Shown here piece after piece: positions 23,931 to 35,608 of a DNA stretch of 64,000 nucleotides. The DNA comes from Heligmosomoides polygyrus polygyrus (taxonomy: Eukaryota > Nematoda > Chromadorea > Rhabditida > Heligmosomidae): NCBI GenBank assembly GCA_947396885.1, contig OX377206.1, positions 44,809,631 to 44,873,630 on the forward strand, given 5' to 3'. Positions within the stretch are counted from its first letter, which is position 1. Every line of letters starts with the position of its first letter. The notes under the pieces were generated by a model. That model ran no database searches. It saw only the letters and a program-made list of their open reading frames with translations, and had not been told where the DNA came from. The position numbers were made by a program, and so were the translations under genes.

Positions 23931-24678
23931 GCTGTGGGTGATGCGGCGTATCTCACTTCGGTTAGATCACTCGACAGCCTCCGCTGTGGGTGATGCGGCG
24001 TACCTCTCTTCGGTTAGGTCACTCCACCGCTCTCGCTGTTAATGATGCGGCGTATCTCAGTTAGGTTAGATCACTTGACCACATCCGCCGTGGATGATGC
24101 GGCGTATCTCACTTCGGTTAGATCACTCCACCGCTCTCACTGTTAATGATGCGGCGTATTTCAGTTAGGTTAGATCACTTGACCACCCCCGCCGTGGATG
24201 ATGCGGCGTATCTCACTTCGGTTAGATCACTCCACCGCTCTCACTGTGGATGATGCGGCGTATCTCAGTTAGGTTAGATCACTTGACCACCCCCCTGTGG
24301 ATGATGCGGCGTATCTCAATTACGTTAGATCACTCGACCGCCCCTGCTGTAGATGATGCGGCGTATCTCACTTCGGTTAGATCACTCGACAGCCTCCGCT
24401 GTGGGTGATGCGGCGTACCTCATTTAGGTTAGATCACTCGACAGCCTCCGCTGTGGGTGATACGGCGTACCTCTCTTCGGTTAGGTCACTCCACCGCTCT
24501 CGCTGTTAATGATGCGGCGTATCTCAATTAGGTTAGATTACTCGACCACCTCCGAGGTGGATGATGCGGCGTATCTCAATTAGGTTAGATCACTCGACCG
24601 CCCTCGCTGTGGGTGATGCGGCGTATCTCACTTCGGTTAGATCACTCGACAGCCTCCGCTGTGGGTGATGCGGCGTAT
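23931..24678 (+). repeat. 0.75-kb block, copy 2
   Basis: Partner of 22,996-23,743, ending where this copy has GCGTATC and the first has GCGTACC. Confidence 0.78.
24546..24560. repeat. 15-bp palindrome, third copy
   Basis: Third and last copy, 935 bp after the first, moved with the block duplication. The equivalent blocks at 26.8, 30.2, 33.3 and 34.5 kb have ordinary CTCCGCTGTGG, so the variant is confined to 23.6-24.6 kb. Confidence 0.9.
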
Positions 24679-24728
24679 CTCACTTCGGTTAGGACACTCG
24701 ACCGCTCTCGCTGTTAATGATGCGGCGT

Positions 24729-24750
24729 ATCTCAGGTAGGATTGATCACT
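24729..24750 (+). repeat. Monomer with clustered substitutions
   Basis: Here CTCAGGTAGGATTGATCAC replaces the usual CTCAGTTAGGTTAGATCAC. Length is kept but three of about ten neighbouring bases differ, and the GTTAG core and its stop codon are lost. The cluster suggests a small gene-conversion or mispairing event, or local sequence error. Confidence 0.75.
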
Positions 24751-24895
24751 TGACCACCCCCGCCGTGGATGATGCGGCGTATCTTACTTCGGTTAGATCA
24801 CTTGACCACCCCCGCCGTGGATGATGCGGCGTATCTCTCTTCGGTTAGATCACTCCACCGCTCTCACTGTGGATGATGCGGCGTATCTCAGTTAG

Positions 24896-25450
24896 GTTAG
24901 ATCACTTGACCACCCCGTTGTGGATGATGCGACGTACCTCACTTCGGTTAGATCACTCCACCGCTCTCGCTGTGAACGATGCGGCGTATCTCAATTAGGT
25001 TAGATTACTCGACCACCCCCGCTGTGGGTGATGCGGCGTATCTCACTTCGGTTAGATCACTCGACAGCCTCCGCTGTGGGTGATGCGGCGTATCTCACTT
25101 CGGTTAGGACACTCGACCGCTCTCGCTGTGGATGATGCGGCGTATCTCAGTTAGGTTAGATTACTCGACCACCTCCGCTGTGGATGATGCGGCGTATCTC
25201 ACTTCGGTTAGATCATCCGACAGCCTCCGCTGTGGGTGATGCGGCGTACCTCTCTTCGGTTAGGTCACTCCACCGCTCTCGCTGTTAATGATGCGGCGTA
25301 TCTCAGTTAGGTTAGATCACTTGACCACATCCGCCGTGGATGATGCGGCGTATCTCACTTCGGTTAGATCACTCCACCGCTCTCACTGTTAATGATGCGG
25401 CGTATTTCAGTTAGGTTAGATCACTTGACCACCCCCGCCGTGGATGATGC
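24896..25450 (+). repeat. 555-bp block, copy 1 (partner 25,935-26,489)
   Basis: Offset 1,039 bp, that is 20 monomers minus one base. Both copies start in the 51-bp CACCCCGTTG monomer and run through a GGACAC monomer and a GTATTTCAG monomer. The partner has GTTAACGATG near 26,326 where this copy has GTTAATGATG. Confidence 0.72.
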
Positions 25451-25868
25451 GACGTACCTCACTTCGGTTAGATCACTCCACCGCTCTCGCTGTGAACGAT
25501 GCGGCGTATCTCAGTTAGGTTAGATTACTCGACCACCTCCGCTGTGGATGATGCGGCGTATCTCACTTCGGTTAGATCATCCGACAGCCTCCGCTGTGGG
25601 TGATGCGGCGTACCTCTCTTCGGTTAGGTCACTCCACCGCTCTCGCTGTTAATGATGCGGCGTATCTCAGTTAGGTTAGATCACTTGACCACATCCGCCG
25701 TGGATGATGCGGCGTATCTCACTTCGGTTAGATCACTCCACCGCTCTCACTGTTAATGATGCGGCGTATTTCAGTTAGGTTAGATCACTTGACCACCCCC
25801 GCCGTGGATGATGCGACGTACCTCACTTCGGTTAGATCACTCCACCGCTCTCGCTGTGAACGATGCGG
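25141..25868 (+). repeat. 364-bp 7-mer HOR, two tandem copies
   Basis: CGTATCTCAGTTAGG followed by GATTACTCG at 25,141 recurs at 25,505. The seven intervening types, including ATCATCC, TTAATG, CACATCC and GTATTTCAG, repeat in the same order. The unit is exactly 7 x 52 bp. Confidence 0.75.
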
Positions 25869-25934
25869 CGTATCTCAATTAGGTTAGATTACTCGACCAC
25901 CCCCGCTGTGGGTGATGCGGCGTATCTCACTTCG

Positions 25935-26489
25935 GTTAGATCACTTGACCACCCCGTTGTGGATGATGCGACGTACCTCACTTCGGTTAGATCACTCCAC
26001 CGCTCTCGCTGTGAACGATGCGGCGTATCTCAATTAGGTTAGATTACTCGACCACCCCCGCTGTGGGTGATGCGGCGTATCTCACTTCGGTTAGATCACT
26101 CGACAGCCTCCGCTGTGGGTGATGCGGCGTATCTCACTTCGGTTAGGACACTCGACCGCTCTCGCTGTGGATGATGCGGCGTATCTCAGTTAGGTTAGAT
26201 TACTCGACCACCTCCGCTGTGGATGATGCGGCGTATCTCACTTCGGTTAGATCATCCGACAGCCTCCGCTGTGGGTGATGCGGCGTACCTCTCTTCGGTT
26301 AGGTCACTCCACCGCTCTCGCTGTTAACGATGCGGCGTATCTCAGTTAGGTTAGATCACTTGACCACATCCGCCGTGGATGATGCGGCGTATCTCACTTC
26401 GGTTAGATCACTCCACCGCTCTCACTGTTAATGATGCGGCGTATTTCAGTTAGGTTAGATCACTTGACCACCCCCGCCGTGGATGATGC
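25935..26489 (+). repeat. 555-bp block, copy 2
   Basis: Partner of 24,896-25,450. A further 51-bp monomer of a different kind, GACCGCCCTG (one C lost), lies just beyond it near 26,627. Confidence 0.7.
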
Positions 26490-27756
26490 GGCGTATCTCA
26501 CTTCGGTTAGATCACTCCACCGCTCTCACTGTGGATGATGCGGCGTATCTCAGTTAGGTTAGATCACTTGACCACCCCCCTGTGGATGATGCGGCGTATC
26601 TCAATTACGTTAGATCACTCGACCGCCCTGCTGTAGATGATGCGGCGTATCTCACTTCGGTTAGATCACTCGACAGCCTCCGCTGTGGGTGATGCGGCGT
26701 ACCTCATTTAGGTTAGATCACTCGACAGCCTCCGCTGTGGGTGAAACGGCGTACCTCTCTTCGGTTAGGTCACTCCACCGCTCTCGCTGTTAATGATGCG
26801 GCGTATCTCAATTAGGTTAGATTACTCGACCACCTCCGCTGTGGATGATGCGGCGTATCTCAATTAGGTTAGATCACTCGACCGCCCTCGCTGTGGGTGA
26901 TGCGGCGTATCTCACTTCGGTTAGATCACTCGACAGCCTCCGCTGTGGGTGATGCGGCGTATCTCACTTCGGTTAGGACACTCGACCGCTCTCGCTGTGG
27001 ATGATGCGGCGTATCTCAGTTAGGTTAGATTACTCGACCACCTCCGCTGTGGATGATGCGGCGTATCTCAATTAGGTTAGATCACTCGACCGCCCTCGCT
27101 GTGGGTGATGCGGCGTATCTCACTTCGGTTAGATCACTCGACAGCCTCCGCTGTAGATGATGCGGCGTATCTCACTTCGGTTAGATCACTCGACAGCCTC
27201 CGCTGTGGGTGATGCGGCGTACCTCATTTAGGTTAGATCACTCGACAGCCTCCGCTGTGGGTGATACGGCGTACCTCACTTCGGTTAGATCACTCGACAG
27301 CCTCCGCTGTGGGTGATGCGGCGTACCTCATTTACGTTAGATCACTCGACAGCCTCCGCTGTGGGTGATGCGTCGTACCTCTCTTCGGTTAGGTCACTCC
27401 ACCGCTCTCGCTGTTAATGATGCGGCGTATCTCAATTAGGTTAGATTACTCGACCACCCCCGCTGTGGATGATGCGGCGTATCTCAATTAGGTTAGATCA
27501 CTCGACCGCCCTCGCTGTGGATGATGCGGCGTATCTAAGTTAGGTTAGATCACTTGACCACCCCCGCTGTGGATGATGCGGCGTATCTCAATTACGTTAG
27601 ATCACTCGACCGCCCCTGCTGTAGATGATGCGGCGTATCTCACTTCGGTTAGATCACTCGACAGCCTCCGCTGTGGGTGATGCGGCGTACCTCATTTACG
27701 TTAGATCACTCGACAGCCTCCGCTGTGGGTGATGCGTCGTACCTCTCTTCGGTTAG

Positions 27757-29500
27757 GTCACTCCACCGCTCTCACTGTTAATGATGCGGCGTATCTCACT
27801 TCGGTTAGATCACTCGACCGCCCCCGTTGTGGATGATGCGACGTACCTCACTTCGGTTAGATCACTCCACCGCTCTCGCTGTGAACGATGCGGCGTATCT
27901 CAATTAGGTTAGATTACTCGACCACCCCCGCTGTGGATGATGCGGCGTATCTCAATTAGGTTAGATCACTCGACCGCCCTCGCTGTGGATGATGCGGCGT
28001 ATCTCACTTCGGTTAGATCACCCGACAGCCTCCGCTGTGGGTGATGCGGCGTACCTCTCTTCGGTTAGGTCACTCCACCGCTCTCGCTGTTAATGATGCG
28101 GCGTATCTCAGTTAGGTTAGATCACTTGACCACATCCGCCGTGGATGATGCGGCGTATCTCACTTCGGTTAGATCACTCCACCGCTCTCGCTGTGAACGA
28201 TGCGGCGTATCTCAATTAGGTTAGATTACTCGACCACCCCCGCTGTGGATGATGCGGCGTATCTCAATTAGGTTAGATCACTCGACCGCCCTCGCTGTGG
28301 ATGATGCGGCGTATCTCACTTCGGTTAGATCATCCGACAGCCTCCGCTGTGGGTGATGGGGCGTACCTCTCTTCGGTTAGGTCACTCCACCGCTCTCGCT
28401 GTTAATGATGCGGCGTATCTCAGTTAGGTTAGATCACTTGACCACCCCCGTTGTGGATGATGCGACGTACCTCACTTCGGTTAGATCACTCCACCGCTCT
28501 CGCTGTGAACGATGCGGCGTATCTCAATTAGGTTAGATTACTCGACCACCCCCGCTGTGGATGATGCGGCGTATCTCAATTAGGTTAGATCACTCGACCG
28601 CCCTCGCTGTGGATGATGCGGCGTATCTCACTTCGGTTAGATCATCCGACAGCCTCCGCTGTGGGTGATGCGGCGTACCTCTCTTCGGTTAGGTCACTCC
28701 ACCGCTCTCGCTGTTAATGATGCGGCGTATCTCAGTTAGGTTAGATCACTTGGCCACCCCCGCCGTGGATGATGCGGCGTATCTCTCTTCGGTTAGATCA
28801 CTCCACCGCTCTCACTGTGGATGATGCGGCGTATCTCAGTTAGGTTAGATCACTTGACCACCCCCGCTGTGGATGATGCGGCGGATCTCAATTACGTTAG
28901 ATCACTCGACCGCCCCTGCTGTAGATGATGCGGCGTATCTCACTTCGGTTAGATCACTCGACAGCCTCCGCTGTGGGTGATGCGGCGTACCTCATTTACG
29001 TTAGATCACTCGACCGCCCTCGCTGTGGATGATGCGGCGTATCTCACTTCGGTTAGATCATCCGACAGCCTCCGCTGTGGGTGATGCGGTGTACCTCTCT
29101 TCGGTTAGGTCACTCCACCGCTCTCGCTGTTAATGATGCGGCGTATCTCAGTTAGGTTAGATCACTTGACCACCCCCGCCGTGGATGATGCGGCGTATCT
29201 TACTTCGGTTAGATCACTTGACCACCCCCGCCGTGGATGATGCGGCGTATCTCTCTTCGGTTAGATCACTCCACCGCTCTCACTGTGGATGATGCGGCGT
29301 ATCTCAGTTAGGTTAGATCACTTGACCACCCCGTTGTTGATGATGCGACGTACCTCACTTCGGTTAGATCACTCCACCGCTCTCGCTGTGAACGATGCGG
29401 CGTATCTCAATTAGGTTAGATTACTCGACCACCCCCGCTGTGGGTGATGCGGCGTATCTCACTTCGGTTAGATCACTCGACAGCCTCCGCTGTGGGTGAT
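27757..29500 (+). repeat. 1.74-kb block, copy 2
   Basis: Partner of 21,316-23,059 at an offset of 6,441 bp. Its private G at 28,884 is absent from every other copy I compared, while its private T at 29,338 is shared with the block at 31,721-32,682. So this copy, not the one at 21-23 kb, is the closer relative of the 31.7-kb block. Confidence 0.8.
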
Positions 29501-29721
29501 GCGGCGTATCTCACTTCGGTTAGGACACTCGACCGCTCTCGCTGTGGATGATGCGGCGTATCTCAGTTAGGTTAGATTACTCGACCACCTGCGCTGTGGA
29601 TGATGCGGCGTATCTCACTTCGGTTAGATCATCCGACAGCCTCCGCTGTGGGTGATGCGGCGTACCTCTCTTCGGTTAGGTCACTCCACCGCTCTCGCTG
29701 TTAATGATGCGGCGTATCTCA
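28760..29721 (+). repeat. 0.96-kb block, copy 1 (partner 31,721-32,682)
   Basis: Offset 2,961 bp (57 monomers minus 3 bp of known deletions). The two share GTTGTTGATG at 29,338 and 32,299. Differences seen: 28,884 (G here), CACCTGCGC near 29,590 here, and CACTTGGG near 32,425 in the partner. Confidence 0.77.
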
Positions 29722-30785
29722 GTTAGGTTAGATCACTTGACCACATCCGCCGTGGATGATGCGGCGTATCTCACTTCGGTTAGATCACTCCACCGCTCTC
29801 ACTGTTAATGATGCGGCGTATTTCAGTTAGGTTAGATCACTTGACCACCCCCGCCGTGGATGATGCGGCGTATCTCACTTCGGTTAGATCACTCCACCGC
29901 TCTCACTGTGGATGATGCGGCGTATCTCAGTTAGGTTAGATCACTTGACCACCCCCCTGTGGATGATGCGGCGTATCTCAATTACGTTAGATCACTCGAC
30001 CGCCCCTGCTGTAGATGATGCGGCGTATCTCACTTCGGTTAGATCACTCGACAGCCTCCGCTGTGGGTGATGCGGCGTACCTCATTTAGGTTAGATCACT
30101 CGACAGCCTCCGCTGTGGGTGATACGGCGTACCTCTCTTCGGTTAGGTCACTCCACCGCTCTCGCTGTTAATGATGCGGCGTATCTCAATTAGGTTAGAT
30201 TACTCGACCACCTCCGCTGTGGATGATGCGGCGTATCTCAATTAGGTTAGATCACTCGACCGCCCTCGCTGTGGGTGATGCGGCGTATCTCACTTCGGTT
30301 AGATCACTCGACAGCCTCCGCTGTGGGTGATGCGGCGTATCTCACTTCGGTTAGGACACTCGACCGCTCTCGCTGTTAATGATGCGGCGTATCTCAGTTA
30401 GGTTAGATCACTTGACCACCCCCGCCGTGGATGATGCGGCGTATCTTACTTCGGTTAGATCACTTGACCACCCCCGCCGTGGATGATGCGGCGTATCTCT
30501 CTTCGGTTAGATCACTCCACCGCTCTCACTGTGGATGATGCGGCGTATCTCAGTTAGGTTAGATCACTTGACCACCCCGTTGTGGATGATGCGACGTACC
30601 TCACTTCGGTTAGATCACTCCACCGCTCTCGCTGTGAACGATGCGGCGTATCTCAATTAGGTTAGATTACTCGACCACCCCCGCTGTGGGTGATGCGGCG
30701 TATCTCACTTCGGTTAGATCACTCGACAGCCTCCGCTGTGGGTGATGCGGCGTATCTCACTTCGGTTAGGACACTCGACCGCTCT

Positions 30786-31243
30786 CGCTGTGGATGATGC
30801 GGCGTATCTCAATTACGTTAGATCACTCGACCGCCCCTGCTGTAGATGATGCGGCGTATCTCACTTCGGTTAGATCACTCGACAGCCTCCGCTGTGGGTG
30901 ATGCGGCGTACCTCATTTACGTTAGATCACTCGACCGCCCTCGCTGTGGATGATGCGGCGTATCTCACTTCGGTTAGATCATCCGACAGCCTCCGCTGTG
31001 GGTGATGCGGTGTACCTCTCTTCGGTTAGGTCACTCCACCGCTCTCGCTGTTAATGATGCGGCGTATCTCAGTTAGGTTAGATCACTTGACCACCCCCGC
31101 CGTGGATGATGCGGCGTATCTTACTTCGGTTAGATCACTTGACCACCCCCGCCGTGGATGATGCGGCGTATCTCTCTTCGGTTAGATCACTCCACCGCTC
31201 TCACTGTGGATGATGCGGCGTATCTCAGTTAGGTTAGATCACT
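30786..31243 (+). repeat. 458-bp block, copy 1 (partner 31,826-32,283)
   Basis: Offset 1,040 bp (20 monomers). It includes AATTACG, CCCCTGCTGTAG, GCGGTGTACC (31,007 and 32,047) and GTATCTTAC monomers. Related copies lie at about 22.4 and 28.9 kb, so this run has been amplified at least four times. Confidence 0.74.
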
Positions 31244-31720
31244 CGACCGCCCTCGCTGTGGATGATGCGGCGTATCTCACTTCGGTTAGATCATCCGACA
31301 GCCTCCGCTGTGGGTGATGCGGCGTACCTCTCTTCGGTTAGGTCACTCCACCGCTCTCGCTGTTAATGATGCGGCGTATCTCAGTTAGGTTAGATCACTT
31401 GGCCACCCCCGCCGTGGATGATGCGGCGTATCTCTCTTCGGTTAGATCACTCCACCGCTCTCACTGTGGATGATGCGGCGTATCTCAGTTAGGTTAGATC
31501 ACTCGACCACCTCCGCTGTGGATGATGCGGCGTATCTCACTTCGGTTAGATCATCCGACAGCCTCCGCTGTGGGTGATGCGGCGTACCTCTCTTCGGTTA
31601 GGTCACTCCACCGCTCTCGCTGTTAATGATGCGGCGTACCTCATTTACGTTAGATCACTCGACCGCCCTCGCTGTGGATGATGCGGCGTATCTCACTTCG
31701 GTTAGATCATCCGACAGCCT

Positions 31721-32682
31721 CCGCCGTGGATGATGCGGCGTATCTCTCTTCGGTTAGATCACTCCACCGCTCTCACTGTGGATGATGCGGCGTATCTCAG
31801 TTAGGTTAGATCACTTGACCACCCCCGCTGTGGATGATGCGGCGTATCTCAATTACGTTAGATCACTCGACCGCCCCTGCTGTAGATGATGCGGCGTATC
31901 TCACTTCGGTTAGATCACTCGACAGCCTCCGCTGTGGGTGATGCGGCGTACCTCATTTACGTTAGATCACTCGACCGCCCTCGCTGTGGATGATGCGGCG
32001 TATCTCACTTCGGTTAGATCATCCGACAGCCTCCGCTGTGGGTGATGCGGTGTACCTCTCTTCGGTTAGGTCACTCCACCGCTCTCGCTGTTAATGATGC
32101 GGCGTATCTCAGTTAGGTTAGATCACTTGACCACCCCCGCCGTGGATGATGCGGCGTATCTTACTTCGGTTAGATCACTTGACCACCCCCGCCGTGGATG
32201 ATGCGGCGTATCTCTCTTCGGTTAGATCACTCCACCGCTCTCACTGTGGATGATGCGGCGTATCTCAGTTAGGTTAGATCACTTGACCACCCCGTTGTTG
32301 ATGATGCGACGTACCTCACTTCGGTTAGATCACTCCACCGCTCTCGCTGTGAACGATGCGGCGTATCTCAATTAGGTTAGATTACTCGACCACCCCCGCT
32401 GTGGGTGATGCGGCGTATCTCACTTGGGTTAGATCACTCGACAGCCTCCGCTGTGGGTGATGCGGCGTATCTCACTTCGGTTAGGACACTCGACCGCTCT
32501 CGCTGTGGATGATGCGGCGTATCTCAGTTAGGTTAGATTACTCGACCACCTCCGCTGTGGATGATGCGGCGTATCTCACTTCGGTTAGATCATCCGACAG
32601 CCTCCGCTGTGGGTGATGCGGCGTACCTCTCTTCGGTTAGGTCACTCCACCGCTCTCGCTGTTAATGATGCGGCGTATCTCA
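31721..32682 (+). repeat. 0.96-kb block, copy 2
   Basis: Partner of 28,760-29,721. Its left edge is a chimeric monomer: ATCATCCGACAGCCTCC joins directly to GCCGTGG at about 31,721, a combination of two monomer types not usually linked. This looks like a real exchange junction inside a monomer. Confidence 0.75.
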
Positions 32683-32689
32683 CTTCGGT

Positions 32690-33435
32690 TAGATCATCCG
32701 ACAGCCTCCGCTGTGGGTGATGCGGCGTACCTCTCTTCGGTTAGGTCACTCCACCGCTCTCGCTGTTAATGATGCGGCGTATCTCAGTTAGGTTAGATCA
32801 CTTGACCACATCCGCCGTGGATGATGCGGCGTATCTCACTTCGGTTAGATCACTCCACCGCTCTCACTGTTAATGATGCGGCGTATTTCAGTTAGGTTAG
32901 ATCACTTGACCACCCCCGCCGTGGATGATGCGGCGTATCTCACTTCGGTTAGATCACTTCACCGCTCTCACTGTGGATGATGCGGCGTATCTCAGTTAGG
33001 TTAGATCACTTGACCACCCCCCTGTGGATGATGCGGCGTATCTCAATTACGTTAGATCACTCGACCGCCCCTGCTGTAGATGATGCGGCGTATCTCACTT
33101 CGGTTAGATCACTCGACAGCCTCCGCTGTGGGTGATGCGGCGTACCTCATTTAGGTTAGATCACTCGACAGCCTCCGCTGTGGGTGATACGGCGTACCTC
33201 TCTTCGGTTAGGTCACTCCACCGCTCTCGCTGTTAATGATGCGGCGTATCTCAATTAGGTTAGATTACTCGACCACCTCCGCTGTGGATGATGCGGCGTA
33301 TCTCAATTAGGTTAGATCACTCGACCGCCCTCGCTGTGGGTGATGCGGCGTATCTCACTTCGGTTAGATCACTCGACAGCCTCCGCTGTGGGTGATGCGG
33401 CGTATCTCACTTCGGTTAGGACACTCGACCGCTCT
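32690..33435 (+). repeat. 1,246-bp 24-mer HOR, copy 1 (partner about 33,936-34,681)
   Basis: GTATTTCAG (TTTCAG at 32,886) recurs at 34,132, an offset of 1,246 bp, equal to 24 monomers minus two 1-bp deletions. The partner continues to about 34,681, where CTGTTAATG here becomes CTGTGGATG. A block at 29,541 onward matches the second copy at an offset of 4,311 bp. Confidence 0.7.
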
Positions 33436-35608
33436 CGCTGTTAATGATGCGGCGTATCTCAGTTAGGTTAGATCACTTGACCACCCCCGCCGTGGATGAT
33501 GCGGCGTATCTTACTTCGGTTAGATCACTTGACCACCCCCGCCGTGGATGATGCGGCGTATCTCTCTTCGGTTAGATCACTCCACCGCTCTCACTGTGGA
33601 TGATGCGGCGTATCTCAGTTAGGTTAGATCACTTGACCACCCCGTTGTGGATGATGCGACGTACCTCACTTCGGTTAGATCACTCCACCGCTCTCGCTGT
33701 GAACGATGCGGCGTATCTCAATTAGGTTAGATTACTCGACCACCCCCGCTGTGGGTGATGCGGCGTATCTCACTTCGGTTAGATCACTCGACAGCCTCCG
33801 CTGTGGGTGATGCGGCGTATCTCACTTCGGTTAGGACACTCGACCGCTCTCGCTGTGGATGATGCGGCGTATCTCAGTTAGGTTAGATTACTCGACCACC
33901 TCCGCTGTGGATGATGCGGCGTATCTCACTTCGGTTAGATCATCCGACAGCCTCCGCTGTGGGTGATGCGGCGTACCTCTCTTCGGTTAGGTCACTCCAC
34001 CGCTCTCGCTGTTAATGATGCGGCGTATCTCAGTTAGGTTAGATCACTTGACCACATCCGCCGTGGATGATGCGGCGTATCTCACTTCGGTTAGATCACT
34101 CCACCGCTCTCACTGTTAATGATGCGGCGTATTTCAGTTAGGTTAGATCACTTGACCACCCCCGCCGTGGATGATGCGGCGTATCTCACTTCGGTTAGAT
34201 CACTCCACCGCTCTCACTGTGGATGATGCGGCGTATCTCAGTTAGGTTAGATCACTTGACCACCCCCCTGTGGATGATGCGGCGTATCTCAATTACGTTA
34301 GATCACTCGACCGCCCCTGCTGTAGATGATGCGGCGTATCTCACCTTGGTTAGATCACTCGACAGCCTCCGCTGTGGGTGATGCGGCGTACCTCATTTAG
34401 GTTAGATCACTCGACAGCCTCCGCTGTGGGTGATACGGCGTACCTCTCTTCGGTTAGGTCACTCCACCGCTCTCGCTGTTAATGATGCGGCGTATCTCAA
34501 TTAGGTTAGATTACTCGACCACCTCCGCTGTGGATGATGCGGCGTATCTCAATTAGGTTAGATCACTCGACCGCCCTCGCTGTGGGTGATGCGGCGTATC
34601 TCACTTCGGTTAGATCACTCGACAGCCTCCGCTGTGGGTGATGCGGCGTATCTCACTTCGGTTAGGACACTCGACCGCTCTCGCTGTGGATGATGCGGCG
34701 TATCTCAGTTAGGTTAGATTACTCGACCACCTCCGCTGTGGATGATGCGGCGTATCTCAATTAGGTTAGATCACTCGACCGCCCTCGCTGTGGGTGATGC
34801 GGCGTATCTCACTTCGGTTAGATCACTCGACAGCCTCCGCTGTAGATGATGCGGCGTATCTCACTTCGGTTAGATCACTCGACAGCCTCCGCTGTGGGTG
34901 ATGCGGCTTACCTCATTTACGTTAGATCACTCGACAGCCTCCGCTGTGGGTGATGCGTCGTACCTCTCTTCGGTTAGGTCACTCCACCGCTCTCGCTGTT
35001 AATGATGCGGCGTATCTCAATTAGGTTAGATTACTCGACCACCCCCGCTGTGGATGATGCGGCGTATCTCAATTAGGTTAGATCACTCGACCGCCCTCGC
35101 TGTGGATGATGCGGCGTATCTCAGTTAGGTTAGATCACTTGACCACCCCCGCTGTGGATGATGCGGCGTATCTCAATTACGTTAGATCACTCGACCGCCC
35201 CTGCTGTAGATGATGCGGCGTATCTCACTTCGGTTAGATCACTCGACAGCCTCCGCTGTGGGTGATGCGGCGTACCTCATTTACGTTAGATCACTCGACA
35301 GCCTCCGCTGTGGGTGATGCGTCGTACCTCTCTTCGGTTAGGTCACTCCACCGCTCTCGCTGTTAATGATGCGGCGTACCTCAATTAGGTTAGATTACTC
35401 GACCACCCCCGCTGTGGATGATGCGGCGTATCTCAATTAGGTTAGATCACTCGACCGCCCTCGCTGTGGGTGATGCGGCGTATCTCACTTCGGTTAGATC
35501 ACTCGACAGCCTCCGCTGTGGGTGATGCGGCGTATCTCACTTCTGTTAGGACACTCGACCGCCCTCGCTGTGGGTGATGCGGCGTATCTCACTTCGGTTA
35601 GATCACTC

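Larger units (their letters stand above)
22880..35540 (+). repeat. Array domain IIb
   Basis: This domain mixes IIa monomer types with three markers: GTATTTCAG starts (23,221, 24,156, 25.4, 25.8, 26.4, 29.8, 32.9 and 34.1 kb), 51-bp monomers with CACCCCCCTGTGG (G35 lost), and 51-bp monomers with CCACCCCGTTG (one C lost). The co-occurrence of these markers in blocks of about 0.5-1.2 kb shows repeated amplification of the same segment. It also contains GGACACTCGACCGCTC monomers like those of domain I. The right edge is the first TTCTGTTAGG monomer, near 35,541. Confidence 0.72.
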
